From contig JAOAAW010000085.1 of the NCBI GenBank assembly GCA_026418655.1, positions 1 through 24,943 on the forward strand: a DNA stretch of 24,943 nucleotides, written 5' to 3'. The notes under the pieces are model-generated. The model did no database searches and was not told where the DNA came from. It worked only from the letters and a program-made list of their open reading frames with translations. Positions 7,929 to 15,944 of this stretch are shown here, piece by piece; within the stretch, counting starts at the first letter, position 1, and each line of letters opens with the position of its first letter. The stretch comes from a bacterium (lineage in GTDB: Bacteria; Ratteibacteria; UBA8468; B48-G9; DTJG01). The position numbers were made by a program, and so were the translations under genes.

Positions 7929-9552
7929 AAAAATTATGCTCATTGGTTCTGGACCTATTGTTATAGGTCAGGCATGTGAGTTTGATTATTCTGGGTCCCA
8001 GGCGTGCAAGGCATTGAAGGAAGAAGGATATCAGGTAGTTCTGGTTAACAGTAATCCTGCGACAATAATGACTGACCCTGAGATGGCAGACAAGATTTAT
8101 CTTGAGCCATTGATTCCTGATGTTGTTGCAATGATCATTGAAAAGGAACGACCTGATGCGCTGCTACCCACACTTGGAGGTCAGACCGCATTGAATCTTG
8201 CAACTGCATTGTGGGAAATGGGTATACTGGATAAATATAATGTTAGATTGATTGGAGCAAACTACCAGGCTATAAAGAAGGCAGAGGACAGAGAATTATT
8301 CAAAAAGTCAATGCAAAAGATAGGATTGAAGGTTCCTTTGAGTGGAATTGCCCGAAATATAAATGAAGCAATTGAAATAGCAAATAAAATTGGTTTTCCT
8401 GTTATTATAAGGCCCGCCTATACGCTTGGAGGCACAGGCGGTTCCATTGCATATAACATTGAAGAATTTGAAGAACTTGCTGAAATTGGTTTGAAGGCAA
8501 GCTTCATAGGAGAAATTCTTATTGAACAATCTGTTTATGGCTGGAAGGAGTTTGAGCTTGAGGTTATGAGGGATATAAAGGACAATGTTGTGATCATCTG
8601 CTCCATTGAAAATTTTGATCCAATGGGCATTCATACAGGAGACAGCATTACTGTTGCACCTGTTCAAACATTGACTGACAAAGAATATCAAAATATGAGA
8701 GACGCTGCTATAAGTGTGATAAGAGAAATAGGAGTGGAAACAGGTGGCTCAAATATTCAGTTTGCAATAAACCCTGACAATGGTGAAATGGTTGTGATTG
8801 AAATGAATCCAAGGGTTTCAAGAAGTTCAGCACTTGCCTCAAAAGCCACTGGTTTTCCAATCGCAAAGATTGCAACAAAACTTGCCATCGGATATACTCT
8901 GGATGAAATACCAAATGACATCACCAAGAAAACTCCAGCATGTTTTGAGCCAGCCATTGATTATTGTGTTGTAAAGATTCCAAAGTTTAATTTTGAAAAA
9001 TTTCCCGGTGCCATACCTGTGCTCGGCACAGCAATGAAATCTGTAGGAGAAGTTATGGCTATCGGAAGAACATTCAAAGAAGCATTTCAAAAAGCACTTA
9101 GAAGCATGGAGGAGTCCTATTCTGGTCTTGAAGATATAAAAACAATATACGACATTGACCAGGGATTGAAACTTCCAAACCCACACAGGGTTTTTTTGAT
9201 AAAAAAGGCATTCAAGGAAGGAAGAACCATAGAAGAAATCTATCAACTGAGCAAAATAGACAGATGGTTTCTTTCAAATATAAAAGAAATTGTTGATTTT
9301 GAGAAAGAAATTGAAAAGTATAAGGGCAAAAATATTCCCTGCAGGATTTTGAAAAACGCAAAAGAACTTGGGTTTTCGGATGCACACATTGGTAAACTCA
9401 CAGGGAAAAATGAGCAATTTATAAGAAAATTGCGAAAGAAATATGGGATTGAACCAGATTACAAATGTGTGGACACATGCGCTGGAGAGTTTGTTGCTTA
9501 TACCCCTTATTATTATTCAACCTATGAATCCCCAGAAATGGTGAGGATATGA
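7906..9552 (+). CDS. carB: Carbamoyl-phosphate synthase large subunit, N-terminal half (CarB1)
   Basis: This 548-residue protein equals the N-terminal half of a normal CarB of about 1070 residues: the carboxyphosphate synthetic ATP-grasp domain plus the oligomerisation domain. Recognisable segments are MLIGSGPIVIGQACEFDYSG near the start, LPTLGGQTALN, the ATP-grasp loop IIRPAYTLGGTGGS and EMNPRVSRSSALASKATG. It ends at YSTYESPEMVRI, exactly in the linker between the two halves. The chosen ATG 7906 (MGKRKDIKKIM) lies inside the end of carA, with no clear Shine-Dalgarno site; upstream extension would only translate carA in another frame. The next half starts in an ATGA overlap (9549-9552). Separate CarB halves are known from Methanocaldococcus and Aquifex, so this is probably functional and not a broken gene. 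Confidence 0.93.
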   Translation: MGKRKDIKKIMLIGSGPIVIGQACEFDYSGSQACKALKEEGYQVVLVNSNPATIMTDPEMADKIYLEPLIPDVVAMIIEKERPDALLPTLGGQTALNLATALWEMGILDKYNVRLIGANYQAIKKAEDRELFKKSMQKIGLKVPLSGIARNINEAIEIANKIGFPVIIRPAYTLGGTGGSIAYNIEEFEELAEIGLKASFIGEILIEQSVYGWKEFELEVMRDIKDNVVIICSIENFDPMGIHTGDSITVAPVQTLTDKEYQNMRDAAISVIREIGVETGGSNIQFAINPDNGEMVVIEMNPRVSRSSALASKATGFPIAKIATKLAIGYTLDEIPNDITKKTPACFEPAIDYCVVKIPKFNFEKFPGAIPVLGTAMKSVGEVMAIGRTFKEAFQKALRSMEESYSGLEDIKTIYDIDQGLKLPNPHRVFLIKKAFKEGRTIEEIYQLSKIDRWFLSNIKEIVDFEKEIEKYKGKNIPCRILKNAKELGFSDAHIGKLTGKNEQFIRKLRKKYGIEPDYKCVDTCAGEFVAYTPYYYSTYESPEMVRI

Positions 9553-11111
9553 AGAAAAAAATTGCAATTTTAGGTGGTGGTCCTAATAGAATTGGACAGG
9601 GAATAGAATTTGACTATTGTTGTGTCCATGCTTCACTGGCATTAAGAGAGGAAGGTTGTGAAAGCATCATGATTAACTGTAATCCTGAGACAGTTTCGAC
9701 CGACTACGACACTTCTGACAGATTGTATTTTGAGCCACTGACTTTTGAGGATGTTCTTAACATACTTGAAAAAGAGAAGGCCGAGGGAGTAATCCTTCAG
9801 TTTGGTGGACAAACGCCCTTAAAGCTTGCGATACCATTGATGAAAGCAGGGATTAAAATACTTGGTACAAGTCCACAGTCCATAGACATTGCTGAAGATA
9901 GAAAGAAATTTAAAAAGCTCCTGGATGAACTTGGACTGAAACAACCGGAAAGTGATACAGCAACAAGTTTGAAAGCAGCGGTTAAAATAGCCAGGAACCT
10001 GGGTTTTCCAGTGCTTGTCAGACCTTCATATGTTCTTGGTGGTCGTGCAATGCAGATTGTTTATGATGAATCCATGCTTGAAGAATTTATGGAAAAAGCC
10101 ATTGAAGTTTCTCCTGATCATCCGGTCTTAATAGATAAATTCCTTGAAGATGCTTCTGAGGTTGATGTTGATGCGATCTGTGACGGAAAAATGTGTGTGA
10201 TAGGCGGTATTATGGAACATATAGAGGAAGCCGGGATACATTCGGGTGATAGCGCGATGGTTCTTCCACCTTTCAGCCTAAAAAAGGAGATTGTGGAAGA
10301 AATAAGTAATGCTACAAAGAAAATTGCTCTCTCTTTACATGTCATGGGGCTTCTTAATATTCAATTTGCAGTTAAGGAAGATGTTATTTATGTGCTTGAA
10401 GTCAATCCGCGCGCTTCAAGAACAGTTCCATTTGTGAGTAAAACTATCGGTGTGCCACTTGCAAAGCTTGCAACAAAGATAATGCTTGGAAAAAGTTTAT
10501 CTTTTCTTGGATTTGAAAAAGAGGTGGAGTTAAGTTATTTCGCTGTGAAGGAGTCTGTTTTTCCATTCAATAGATTTTCAAATGTTGACGCTGTTTTGGG
10601 TCCTGAAATGCGGTCCACTGGAGAGGTAATAGGCATGGATAGAACATTTGAAATGGCCTATGCAAAAAGCCAGCTGGCAGCGGGTCAGATTTTACCGCTG
10701 CAGGGAAATGTTTTTATAAGTGTGCAGGACAAACACAAGCCTCTGGTATATGATGTCGCAAAGGGGTTTTCTGAACTTGGGTTCAAAATCATCGCAACAA
10801 AAGGAACGGGTCAATTTCTTCTGGGAAAAGGGCTAGATGTAAAAATTATTGGGAAATTGTATGAGTCTGAACGCCCCAATGTTATTGATTACATCAAAAA
10901 CAACCAGATTCAACTTATCATCAATACACCGAGTGGAAAAAACCCAAAAAGAGATATCGTATCAATCAGGACCATTGCCGTTCATAAAAATATCCCACTT
11001 ATTACAACCATTAGAGCTGCTATGGCAACAATGCAGGCAATAAAAAAGATGAAGGAGAACAAAATTGATGTAATGAACATAAGGGATTTTCACAGATTGA
11101 TAAAATCCTGA
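9549..11111 (+). CDS. carB: Carbamoyl-phosphate synthase large subunit, C-terminal half (CarB2)
   Basis: This 520-residue protein is the C-terminal half of CarB: the carbamoyl phosphate synthetic ATP-grasp domain and the C-terminal MGS-like allosteric domain. It begins MKKKIAILGGGPNRIGQGIE, a segment that is internal in one-piece CarB. It continues with INCNPETVSTDYDTSDRLYF, the loop LVRPSYVLGGRAM and EVNPRASRTVPFVSK. The allosteric region from about residue 390 has GFKIIATKGTGQFL and IINTPSGK. The ATG lies in a 4-bp ATGA overlap with CarB1, and GTGAGG just upstream can serve as ribosome site. All motifs expected of the half are present. It ends just before the glnA promoter region. Confidence 0.94.
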   Translation: MKKKIAILGGGPNRIGQGIEFDYCCVHASLALREEGCESIMINCNPETVSTDYDTSDRLYFEPLTFEDVLNILEKEKAEGVILQFGGQTPLKLAIPLMKAGIKILGTSPQSIDIAEDRKKFKKLLDELGLKQPESDTATSLKAAVKIARNLGFPVLVRPSYVLGGRAMQIVYDESMLEEFMEKAIEVSPDHPVLIDKFLEDASEVDVDAICDGKMCVIGGIMEHIEEAGIHSGDSAMVLPPFSLKKEIVEEISNATKKIALSLHVMGLLNIQFAVKEDVIYVLEVNPRASRTVPFVSKTIGVPLAKLATKIMLGKSLSFLGFEKEVELSYFAVKESVFPFNRFSNVDAVLGPEMRSTGEVIGMDRTFEMAYAKSQLAAGQILPLQGNVFISVQDKHKPLVYDVAKGFSELGFKIIATKGTGQFLLGKGLDVKIIGKLYESERPNVIDYIKNNQIQLIINTPSGKNPKRDIVSIRTIAVHKNIPLITTIRAAMATMQAIKKMKENKIDVMNIRDFHRLIKS

Positions 11112-11123
11112 GTGTGTTATAAT
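11097..11123 (+). promoter_or_regulatory. Extended -10 promoter for the glnA operon
   Basis: TGTTATAAT (11115-11123) is a full extended -10 element (TGnTATAAT) 25 bp before the glnA ATG. TTGATA at 11097-11102 could be the -35, but the spacer is only 15 bp, so the extended -10 probably carries recognition. No operator-like inverted repeat of the GlnR type is evident nearby. Confidence 0.6.
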
Positions 11124-11148
11124 GAAGTATTAAAACAGTGAGGTAAAA

Positions 11149-12462
11149 ATGAATAGGGGCGAAGTTTTAAAGCAGATAAAAACAGACAGAATTCAATTTG
11201 TGGAACTCTGGTTTGTAGATATTCTTGGACAACTTAAAACTGTTACGATAACCCCTGAAGAGATTGAGAAAGCTTTTGATGAAGGTATTGGATTTGATGG
11301 TTCTTCAATCGAAGGTTTCGCAAGAATTTTTGAAAGTGATTTGATTTTAAAACCAGAACCTGAGACATATCTTGTTCTTCCCTGGACAAAACTTCCCACA
11401 GTAAGGTTTTTCTGCTCAGTTTTTACTCCTGAAGGAAAATTTTATGATGGTGATTCGCGTTTTATTTTGAAAAGATATCTTCAGAAAATAAAAAAGCAAG
11501 GGTATGTGTTCAATGTTGGTCCTGAGCTTGAGTTTTTCTATTTTAAAACCCCGGAGAATCCAGGACTCCTTGATCAGGCAACATATTTTGACTTTATCCC
11601 TGCAGACCTTGGTTCACAGGTGAGAAATGAAACAGTATCAATGTGCGCAAGGATGGGAATGAAGGTTGAAGCTGCGCATCATGAAGTTGCACCGAGCCAG
11701 CATGAAATTGATATCAAATATGCTGATGCCTTGAGTATGGCTGATATGATGGTAACACTCAAAGTACTTATCAAGCAGATCGCGGCTTCAAATGGTATTT
11801 ATGCAACCTTTATGCCAAAGCCACTTTTCGGTCAAAATGGTAGTGGACTTCATATCCATCAGTCGCTTTTCAGGGATGGAAAGAATGTATTCTTTGATGG
11901 AAAGGACCCCAATTATCTTTCTTCGGTTGCAAAGTCATATACGGCCGGTATTCTGAAATATATAAGGGAAATAACTTCTGTGTGCAACCAATGGGTTAAT
12001 TCATACAAGCGTCTTGTCCCTGGATATGAAGCACCTGTTTATATTTCATGGGGAAGAAAAAACCGTTCTGCCCTTGTCCGCGTTCCTATTTACAAACCAG
12101 GAAAGGAAAGTGCAAGCCGTATTGAACTTCGCAGTCCTGACCCTGCCTGTAATATCTATCTTGCCCTTACAGTAATTCTTGCTGCAGGTTATGCGGGAAT
12201 TGAAGAAAAATTAAAACTTCCGCCTCCCATTGAAAAAGACATTTATGAAATGAGTGTTGAGGAAAAAAGAAAAAATAGCATTGAGACTCTGCCAGGAAGT
12301 TTAATAGAAGCCCTTCATGAAACGGAAAAAAGTAAACTGGTCAGAGATGCTCTGGGTGATCATATCTTTGAAAAATTTATAGAGAACAAAAAAATCGAGT
12401 GGGATAAATACAGAATCTGTGTAAGCCAGTATGAGATTGAAAGTTATTTCCCTGTGCTTTAA
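11149..12462 (+). CDS. glnA: Glutamine synthetase, type I (GSI-alpha-like)
   Basis: GlnA makes glutamine from glutamate, ammonia and ATP. It has 437 residues. The beta-grasp domain (to about residue 100) includes GFDGSSIEGFARI. The catalytic domain contains GPELEFFYF, PSQHEIDIKYADA, the ATP/metal segment GQNGSGLHIHQSLF, RSALVRVP and ELRSPDPACNIYLAL. The length of about 440, and the absence of the insertion and tyrosine adenylylation motif of the enteric 470-residue type, place it with GSI-alpha enzymes. These are usually feedback-inhibited and not adenylylated. GAGGT lies just before ATG 11149, and a promoter lies at 11097-11123. The NYN gene starts 4 bp after the stop. Its glutamine product is the substrate of CarA just upstream. 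Confidence 0.97.
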   Translation: MNRGEVLKQIKTDRIQFVELWFVDILGQLKTVTITPEEIEKAFDEGIGFDGSSIEGFARIFESDLILKPEPETYLVLPWTKLPTVRFFCSVFTPEGKFYDGDSRFILKRYLQKIKKQGYVFNVGPELEFFYFKTPENPGLLDQATYFDFIPADLGSQVRNETVSMCARMGMKVEAAHHEVAPSQHEIDIKYADALSMADMMVTLKVLIKQIAASNGIYATFMPKPLFGQNGSGLHIHQSLFRDGKNVFFDGKDPNYLSSVAKSYTAGILKYIREITSVCNQWVNSYKRLVPGYEAPVYISWGRKNRSALVRVPIYKPGKESASRIELRSPDPACNIYLALTVILAAGYAGIEEKLKLPPPIEKDIYEMSVEEKRKNSIETLPGSLIEALHETEKSKLVRDALGDHIFEKFIENKKIEWDKYRICVSQYEIESYFPVL

Positions 12463-12466
12463 TTAA

Positions 12467-12982
12467 ATGCACTATATACTGGATGGCAACAATATAGTCA
12501 AACATAGGGCATGGAACAAAGGTAACCAAAAGTTCAATGACATGCAAGCATTCATTTGGTTTCTGGAAGAATACCAGAGATATCATCCCTCGGTGAGGTT
12601 CACCGTTGTTTTTGATGGCTGGTCTGATAATCTGCATTCATCGTCAAATCTTAAAATATTATGGTCCCATGACCAGACAGCAGATGATATTATTTTTAAA
12701 AAAATATCTTCTCTCGGCAAAGATGCAGTTTTGGTCTCAAACGACAATGAAATAAGGAAAAGTGCAAAATTTGCAGGTTTGAAGATTTTAAAAGTTGAAG
12801 AATTCCTTAAAATAATTGAGGCAAGGAAACAAAAAACCCAACCAGTAAATGCTAAAGAAAAAGTCATTCCCTGTAAACTTGTCCCTGAAATAAGAAAAGA
12901 ACTGGAGAAATACTATGAAAAAAACCCACCAGAAACAGCAGGGCTTAGAAAAATTAGAAAAAGATTTCAAAGATTTTTTTGA
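12467..12982 (+). CDS. YacP-like NYN/PIN-domain ribonuclease
   Basis: This 171-residue protein matches the YacP/Rae1 NYN family, whose Bacillus member is a ribosome-associated endoribonuclease. The first strand is YILDGNNIV with Asp6. FTVVFDGWSDN places Asp50 at the second strand end, DQTADDII gives Asp73/74, and LVSNDNEI gives Asp93. This is the full acidic set expected of a metal-dependent PIN/NYN active site. The C-terminal tail (about 120-171) is strongly basic and could bind RNA. It starts 4 bp after glnA without a strong ribosome site, so it is probably coupled to glnA translation. Its last 68 bases overlap the translin-family gene in another frame. The stop TGA lies at the end of a T7 tract; loss of one T would fuse the two proteins in frame. 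Confidence 0.86.
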   Translation: MHYILDGNNIVKHRAWNKGNQKFNDMQAFIWFLEEYQRYHPSVRFTVVFDGWSDNLHSSSNLKILWSHDQTADDIIFKKISSLGKDAVLVSNDNEIRKSAKFAGLKILKVEEFLKIIEARKQKTQPVNAKEKVIPCKLVPEIRKELEKYYEKNPPETAGLRKIRKRFQRFF

Positions 12983-13550
12983 TAGCATAGACACTGCGAG
13001 AGAACAATCTCTTAAACTTTCCCGCGAAGTTACGCGGCTCTCATCAAGAGCAATAAAAAAATTGCATCAGGATGAGTACGCTGAGGCTCAAAAACTCCTT
13101 GAACAGGCAACCGGCATGCTTATTTCAGCAAGACAGGCAGTTATCAGGTTTCCCGAGGTACAGTTTGCCGGATTTTTGCACAATGCTGAGAAAGAACTTC
13201 TTGAAGGCCTTATTTTCTATAGAATTTTGAAGGAGAAATCATTATTTATTCCTGATTTTGATGCCTTTGACAGAATCAGTTTCCTTCATGGACTTTGTGA
13301 AGCAATGGGAGAACTGAGAAGGAATGTTCTTGATAGAATAAGGAAGGACGACATAGATACCCTTGAAGATATGCTTTCTATGATGGATGAGGTTTATTAC
13401 TTTGTTAGCTGCTTTGACTATCCGGATGTTATTACGAGAAATCTGAGAAGGACTCTTGATGTTTTTCGCTCAACTGTTGAAAAAACAAGGGCAGATATTA
13501 CCCTGACCCTTCAGTACAAGTCACTGGAAAGAAAAATTCAAGAAAAATGA
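12915..13550 (+). CDS. Translin-family RNA/DNA-binding protein (COG2178-like)
   Basis: This 211-residue, all-helical protein matches the prokaryotic translin family: SREVTRLSSRAIKKLH in the first helices, EKELLEGLIFYRIL in the middle, then LCEAMGELRRNVLDRIR, and the C-terminal helix pair FDYPDVITRNLRRTLDVFRSTVEKTRAD. In eukaryotes, translin and TRAX form the C3PO endoribonuclease; archaeal homologues form similar oligomers and some have RNase activity. Several Glu/Asp residues lie in the middle helices, but I cannot tell whether it is catalytic (TRAX-like) or only binding (translin-like). ATG 12915 has GGAG seven bases upstream. The first 22 codons overlap the NYN gene, and pgeF begins in an ATGA overlap at 13547. 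Tight coupling to a PIN-like nuclease suggests a joint role in RNA processing. Confidence 0.85.
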   Translation: MKKTHQKQQGLEKLEKDFKDFFDSIDTAREQSLKLSREVTRLSSRAIKKLHQDEYAEAQKLLEQATGMLISARQAVIRFPEVQFAGFLHNAEKELLEGLIFYRILKEKSLFIPDFDAFDRISFLHGLCEAMGELRRNVLDRIRKDDIDTLEDMLSMMDEVYYFVSCFDYPDVITRNLRRTLDVFRSTVEKTRADITLTLQYKSLERKIQEK

Positions 13551-14314
13551 ACTACGGTAATTATCCTTTTTACATCAATTTTGACAGGATACCAGTTTTC
13601 AACTTCTGTACAACAAGACATGGCGGTATCTCTCTATGGCCCTTTGAAAGTTGCAATACAGGTTTTAATACACTGGACAGCCCTGAATTTGTCAAGCAAA
13701 ACAGGTTGATTGTGGCAGAAAAAACAGGTATTCCAGTGGAATGCTTTGTATTTTTAAGACAGGTTCATGGAGATAAGATTCTTTATATAGAAAAAGGCCA
13801 CTGCGGTAATGCATTAAAAGTTCCTGTACTTGAAGGAGATGGAATGCTCACTGACCAACCAGGAATATGTCTTTCAATAACTCTTGCTGATTGCATTGGT
13901 ATCGCCATATACGACCCAGAGAACCATGTGGCTGGAATATGTCACAGTGGTTGGAGAGGCTGTTTGCTCAATATCTGTGGAAAACTTGTGGATAAGCTGG
14001 TTGAAAGATGTGGATGTAAGGTAGGGAATCTTATCATAAGTTTAAGTCCTTCAATATGTTATAAATGCTATTCAATTTCGAGAGAGATTGCTGAAAATTT
14101 TTTTGAAAAATACGGCAATTTTGTTTTGGAAAATAAACAAAAATACTATCTTGATCTTAAAGGAATAGTTATCTCCCAACTTTTTGAAAAAGGTGCAGTG
14201 AGTGCTAACATCGTTGATGCTGGCATATGCACAGCTGAAAACACACATATTTTTTATTCTCACAGAGCAGAGAAAAATACAGGAAGATTTGTATTCGGAA
14301 TCTACCTAACATAA
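13547..14314 (+). CDS. pgeF: Peptidoglycan editing factor PgeF / YfiH-family multicopper-like purine phosphorylase-hydrolase
   Basis: This 255-residue YfiH/DUF152 (LACC1) fold protein has the metal-site signature in order: His74 in RQVHGD, Cys116 in TLADC and His133 in CHSGWRG, with PSICYKCYSI further on. E. coli PgeF removes wrongly made UDP-MurNAc-L-Ser from the cell-wall precursor pool. Relatives, including human LACC1, act on purine nucleosides, so the substrate here is not certain. Annotations as 'polyphenol oxidase' or 'laccase domain' refer to the same family. The ATG lies in a 4-bp overlap with the translin stop. In many bacteria this gene sits among cell-division or YggS genes, so its placement behind translin is unusual. 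The GH20-like gene follows after 12 bp. Confidence 0.9.
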   Translation: MNYGNYPFYINFDRIPVFNFCTTRHGGISLWPFESCNTGFNTLDSPEFVKQNRLIVAEKTGIPVECFVFLRQVHGDKILYIEKGHCGNALKVPVLEGDGMLTDQPGICLSITLADCIGIAIYDPENHVAGICHSGWRGCLLNICGKLVDKLVERCGCKVGNLIISLSPSICYKCYSISREIAENFFEKYGNFVLENKQKYYLDLKGIVISQLFEKGAVSANIVDAGICTAENTHIFYSHRAEKNTGRFVFGIYLT

Positions 14315-14326
14315 AAAAGGAGGGAT

Positions 14327-15679
14327 ATGAAGGATAAATTTTTCTCAAGAGGCAGAGCAGTAATTCCAATTAGAGGTATTCATTTTGACCTCAAAGGTCT
14401 TCCACCGGCCCCATCCCGTCTTTTAGAGTTTCTGGACCTTTTGTGTCAGGCAAGAATCAACTGTGTCCTGGTGGAATGGGAAGATACATATCCGTGGCAG
14501 AAATACCCTGAGTTAAGAAATCAAACTGCTTATTCTATGAGTACTGTTAAGAAATTTTTGAAAAAGGCAGAATGCCTTGGAATAGAGGTAATACCACTTG
14601 TTCAATCCTTCGGACATTTGGAGAATGTTCTTTCAAAAAAAAGGTTCAAAAAATTCAGGGAAATTCCTGACAATGTCAGTGATATATGTCCTCTTGCTGA
14701 TGGTGCTCGCCAAATTGTTATGGATATGGTTGAAGATGTTTTATTAACACATACAGGCATCAGATACTTTCATTTGGGTGGAGATGAGGTATGGACTCTG
14801 GGAAGCTGTGAAAAATGTAAAAGTTTTATTGAGAAAAATGGTAAATCAGCTTTATATCTTTATCATCTTGAGCCTATCTTTGAATTTCTCCATGCAAGAA
14901 ACATCAGGCCAATTATTTGGGATGATATGATGAGGAAATGGAACATTTCAGAACTGAAAAGAATAGCAAAACACACGGATTTGATGTGCTGGAGTTATGC
15001 TAAAGATCCTTTTATTTACGTGAGCAAACAGACCATGGATAAATTTTTGAAAGCCGGGTGTAAAATCTGGGCAGCCTCTGCTTTCAAAGGTGGGGATGGT
15101 CCTTATGTTGATATTCCTGATAAAAATGTACGGTTAGCCAATATGCTGGAGTGGGTAAAATATGCAGGGAAAATGAAGATGGAAGGAGTTATTGCGACTG
15201 GGTGGAGTAGATATAATACCTTCTGCAGTCCATGCGAAAGTATTGAAACAAGTCTTGATACACTGGCACTTTCAGGTAAAATCGCCTGGGATGGAAAATT
15301 ACCGGTTGACCCATCTGAATGGGCAAAAGATTTTCTTGAATATAGTCAAAAAAAGGGCATTCGCACATCTCATTTTCACAATTGTCGTGCTGTATCAGAA
15401 CAACTACAGAACTGGAGGGATTCAGTATTTGCACAGGCAAGAACCTATCTTCAGCAGGCGCATCTGGCAGGGGAACCAGATAGAATCAATCCTTTTAGAG
15501 CAAAAGAAGAAAAAAACGCTCTTATCGAAGCTTTTAGAAAAGTGAAGCAATACGCAAGAGATTGGGAAAAGGTACATAAGGGCTTTGTGCCAGCGATATG
15601 GATTAAAAAATATACCCTTTCAAGGATCGAACCAGTAAAAAAAATTGTCAATCTTATTCTAAAAAATACTCTTTTTTGA
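14327..15679 (+). CDS. GH20-like hexosaminidase (cytoplasmic, HexD-type)
   Basis: This 450-residue TIM-barrel protein carries the GH20 signature HLGGDEVW with Asp153-Glu154. In this family Glu is the acid/base and Asp orients the substrate acetamido group. Other barrel segments are RGIHFDLKG near the start, LVEWEDTYPW, VIPLVQSFGHLE and ATGWSRYNT. It lacks the extra N-terminal domain of secreted chitobiases and has no signal peptide, so it resembles hexosaminidase D-type enzymes acting inside the cell on N-acetylhexosaminides. AGGAGGGA stands just before ATG 14327. It is the last gene of the glnA run, and its stop overlaps the -35 of the next promoter. Substrate is inferred from the family only. 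Confidence 0.85.
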   Translation: MKDKFFSRGRAVIPIRGIHFDLKGLPPAPSRLLEFLDLLCQARINCVLVEWEDTYPWQKYPELRNQTAYSMSTVKKFLKKAECLGIEVIPLVQSFGHLENVLSKKRFKKFREIPDNVSDICPLADGARQIVMDMVEDVLLTHTGIRYFHLGGDEVWTLGSCEKCKSFIEKNGKSALYLYHLEPIFEFLHARNIRPIIWDDMMRKWNISELKRIAKHTDLMCWSYAKDPFIYVSKQTMDKFLKAGCKIWAASAFKGGDGPYVDIPDKNVRLANMLEWVKYAGKMKMEGVIATGWSRYNTFCSPCESIETSLDTLALSGKIAWDGKLPVDPSEWAKDFLEYSQKKGIRTSHFHNCRAVSEQLQNWRDSVFAQARTYLQQAHLAGEPDRINPFRAKEEKNALIEAFRKVKQYARDWEKVHKGFVPAIWIKKYTLSRIEPVKKIVNLILKNTLF

Positions 15680-15705
15680 CATGTTCCTTGCTATTTAAGT
15701 AAAAT
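15676..15705 (+). promoter_or_regulatory. Strong sigma-70 promoter before the small basic protein and tRNA-Ser
   Basis: A perfect TTGACA (15676-15681), an 18-bp spacer and TAAAAT (15700-15705) lie about 30 bp before the GTG start at 15735. The -35 overlaps the stop of the GH20-like gene. It is the best promoter match in the window and could also transcribe the tRNA. Confidence 0.7.
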
Positions 15706-15734
15706 ATTTTTAATGCAGCAACAGGAGGTAGAAG

Positions 15735-15932
15735 GTGAAGAAGCAGGACAGGCTTTTAAGAAAACATTACCATAGAAAAATGGAAGTTGCACGCCAACAG
15801 CTTAAGGAATTTGAAAAAGGTGTTCTCCCCTTTCAACGACTTAACAGGCGGGCAAAGAAACTCCTTGAAAAGCGTATCAAAGCCGGATACGAACTGCCGG
15901 CAAAGCTTTTTGCAAGACAATCCAGCCAGTAG
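15735..15932 (+). CDS. Small, very basic hypothetical protein
   Basis: This 65-residue protein of unknown family starts at GTG 15735, preceded by a perfect AGGAGGT (15723-15729) with five bases between. About a third of its residues are Lys or Arg, against about six acidic ones (RLLRKHYHRKM, then RLNRRAKKLLEKRIK). The heptad-like helices suggest a nucleic-acid-binding or ribosome-associated protein. No membrane segment or cysteine is present. A consensus promoter and ribosome site argue that it is real and well expressed. It ends 12 bp before tRNA-Ser, so both may be cut from one transcript. I do not recognise it; a ribosome-related role is a guess from charge and context. Confidence 0.7.
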   Translation: MKKQDRLLRKHYHRKMEVARQQLKEFEKGVLPFQRLNRRAKKLLEKRIKAGYELPAKLFARQSSQ

Positions 15933-15944
15933 CTCCGACTCTCT

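Noticed and set aside
8839..9246. Minus-strand open frame of 135 codons
   Set aside because: It is antisense to CarB1, with no ribosome site and low-complexity Phe/Cys composition.
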